Source of the DNA: Thermoplasmata archaeon
GTDB lineage: Archaea > Thermoplasmatota > Thermoplasmata > Lutacidiplasmatales > UBA184
Direction: 5' to 3'
DNA: 5,654 nt
Assembly (NCBI GenBank): GCA_021823085.1
Contig: JAKAPG010000116.1
Span: forward strand, 1 to 5,654
Shown: piece after piece, positions 5,064 to 5,654 of the stretch
Position numbering within the stretch: position 1 is the first letter of the stretch
How the letters are laid out: each line of letters starts with the position of its first letter
The notes under the pieces: model-generated
Seen by the model: only the letters and a program-made list of their open reading frames with translations
What the model was told of the DNA's origin: nothing
The model's database searches: none
Made by a program: the position numbers and the translations under genes

Positions 5064-5099
5064 GTCTTGTGACCGGACCCACGACCCCCCTCGAGCCGC

Positions 5100-5120
5100 C
5101 GAGGATGCCGGGGCTCCTCG
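5100..5120. terminator. Hairpin directly after the cupredoxin stop codon
   Basis: CGAGGA (5100-5105) and TCCTCG (5115-5120) pair around a 9-nt GC-rich loop, abutting the stop codon at 5121-5123. No T-run follows on the minus strand, so it may stabilise or process the 3' end rather than terminate by itself. Confidence 0.4.
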
Positions 5121-5654
5121 CTACGTGGGAGGTTTCGGAGGGGGAGAGGGGGGCTGGGCCGGGAGCGGGGCGCCGGGCGTCGGTACCTCTGGCTCCGGGT
5201 ACCCGAGGCGTTCGGGGGGCATCTCGTGCTCCTTACCGTGGCGCTGACCGTAGGCGAACCCGAGCACGAGGGCGAGGATCACGAGCGCGACGATCGTGCC
5301 CGCGATCACGTAGACGGGCCAGCCGACCGTGACGGCCGCACCGCCGCCCGTGAGGTTCGTGGGCGCGGGCACACCGAACCCGATCGCCGAGAACATGCCG
5401 GCCGCGAAGTGCCCGGGCTCCGAGCAAACGAACTCGTACCATCCCGTCGGGGGGGCGGGGAACGTGTAGCTTGGGTGCGTACCGGTGACGTTCTCGTACA
5501 GGACGAAGAGGAACGGGTGGAAGTGACCTCCGTAGGACCACCCGGTGAAGTTGACCGCCGCGGTGGACGGGATGGCGACCCCCTGCACGGACGAGAGGGA
5601 GAACGTGTGCGCGATCGAGTCGAGGTTGTTGAACGTGAGAGACACCATCGAAAC
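5121..5654 (-). CDS. Membrane-anchored cupredoxin (type 1 blue copper), 5' end outside window
   Basis: The frame is open to the window edge. The first methionine (5648) is preceded by in-frame VS and falls inside the cupredoxin fold, so it is probably not the true start. Numbering from that Met, H14 (IAHTF) is the expected first copper ligand, and C75, H80 and M85 (VCSEPGHFAAGM) form the C-x4-H-x4-M type 1 copper loop. It lacks the second cysteine of a CuA centre, so it is not oxidase subunit II. One helix (about 109-133) anchors the C-terminus, followed by a charged and then proline-rich tail (about 143-175) that should face the cytoplasm. It would carry electrons on the outer face, plausibly from the Rieske/cytochrome b complex encoded downstream to a terminal oxidase; the partner is inferred from proximity. 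Sulfocyanin- or halocyanin-like small copper proteins are the nearest functional analogues. Confidence 0.9.
   Translation of the reverse strand, partial: VSMVSLTFNNLDSIAHTFSLSSVQGVAIPSTAAVNFTGWSYGGHFHPFLFVLYENVTGTHPSYTFPAPPTGWYEFVCSEPGHFAAGMFSAIGFGVPAPTNLTGGGAAVTVGWPVYVIAGTIVALVILALVLGFAYGQRHGKEHEMPPERLGYPEPEVPTPGAPLPAQPPSPPPKPPT

Noticed and set aside
5050..5070. TATA-like CTTTTTAC read as a plus-strand promoter
   Set aside because: No credible plus-strand gene follows. The element fits better as the minus-strand promoter of the AbrB-PhoU gene.
1..5654. tRNA, rRNA, CRISPR array, insertion sequence, toxin-antitoxin or phage genes
   Set aside because: No regularly spaced repeats, transposase motifs, terminal repeats or structured RNA signatures were seen. 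Nearly all of the window is explained by respiratory, Tat and regulatory genes.

Overview
The window reads as a high-G+C archaeal chromosome segment. All seven genes I can support lie on the minus strand, so the natural reading direction is from position 5654 down to 1. The archaeal call rests on three things. The first is a SpoVT/AbrB-plus-PhoU regulator of the type common in Euryarchaeota and Thermoplasmatota. The second is a Rieske/cytochrome b pair with no cytochrome c1, next to a membrane-anchored blue copper protein. The third is TATA-like boxes in front of the genes together with GGAGG/GGTGAT ribosome binding sites. A Thermoplasmatota-type or related aerobic archaeon fits best, but lineage cannot be fixed from this sequence.

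Layout in transcription order: (1) 5654-5121, a cupredoxin cut by the window edge at its 5' end, with a C-terminal membrane anchor and a proline-rich tail, followed by a hairpin. (2) 5001-3964, an AbrB-PhoU regulator preceded by a TATA-like box and a perfect 15-bp palindrome. (3) 3963-3770, an intergenic promoter region. (4) 3769-1, a probable operon: tatA, tatC, a second divergent TatA/B-like gene, a 61-residue single-span membrane protein, a Rieske protein with a twin-arginine signal, and cytochrome b, which runs off the window at position 1. From tatC onward the genes are separated by 8 nt or less, overlap by 4 nt (TTGA and GTGA junctions), or are 13 nt apart, which suggests translational coupling.

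How the genes fit together: the Rieske protein carries a folded 2Fe-2S cluster across the membrane and has a clear Tat motif (TRRNVLK), and the Tat translocase is encoded directly upstream in the same operon. The Rieske protein and cytochrome b would form a quinol-oxidising bc-type complex. The PDWY Qo motif points to a low-potential quinone such as menaquinone. With no cytochrome c or c1 visible, the nearby membrane-anchored cupredoxin is a plausible electron acceptor. The 61-residue protein between the Tat and bc genes is the best candidate for something undescribed: an accessory bc subunit or a Rieske-assembly factor. Many long open frames on the plus strand and in alternative minus frames are high-GC shadows and are not annotated.
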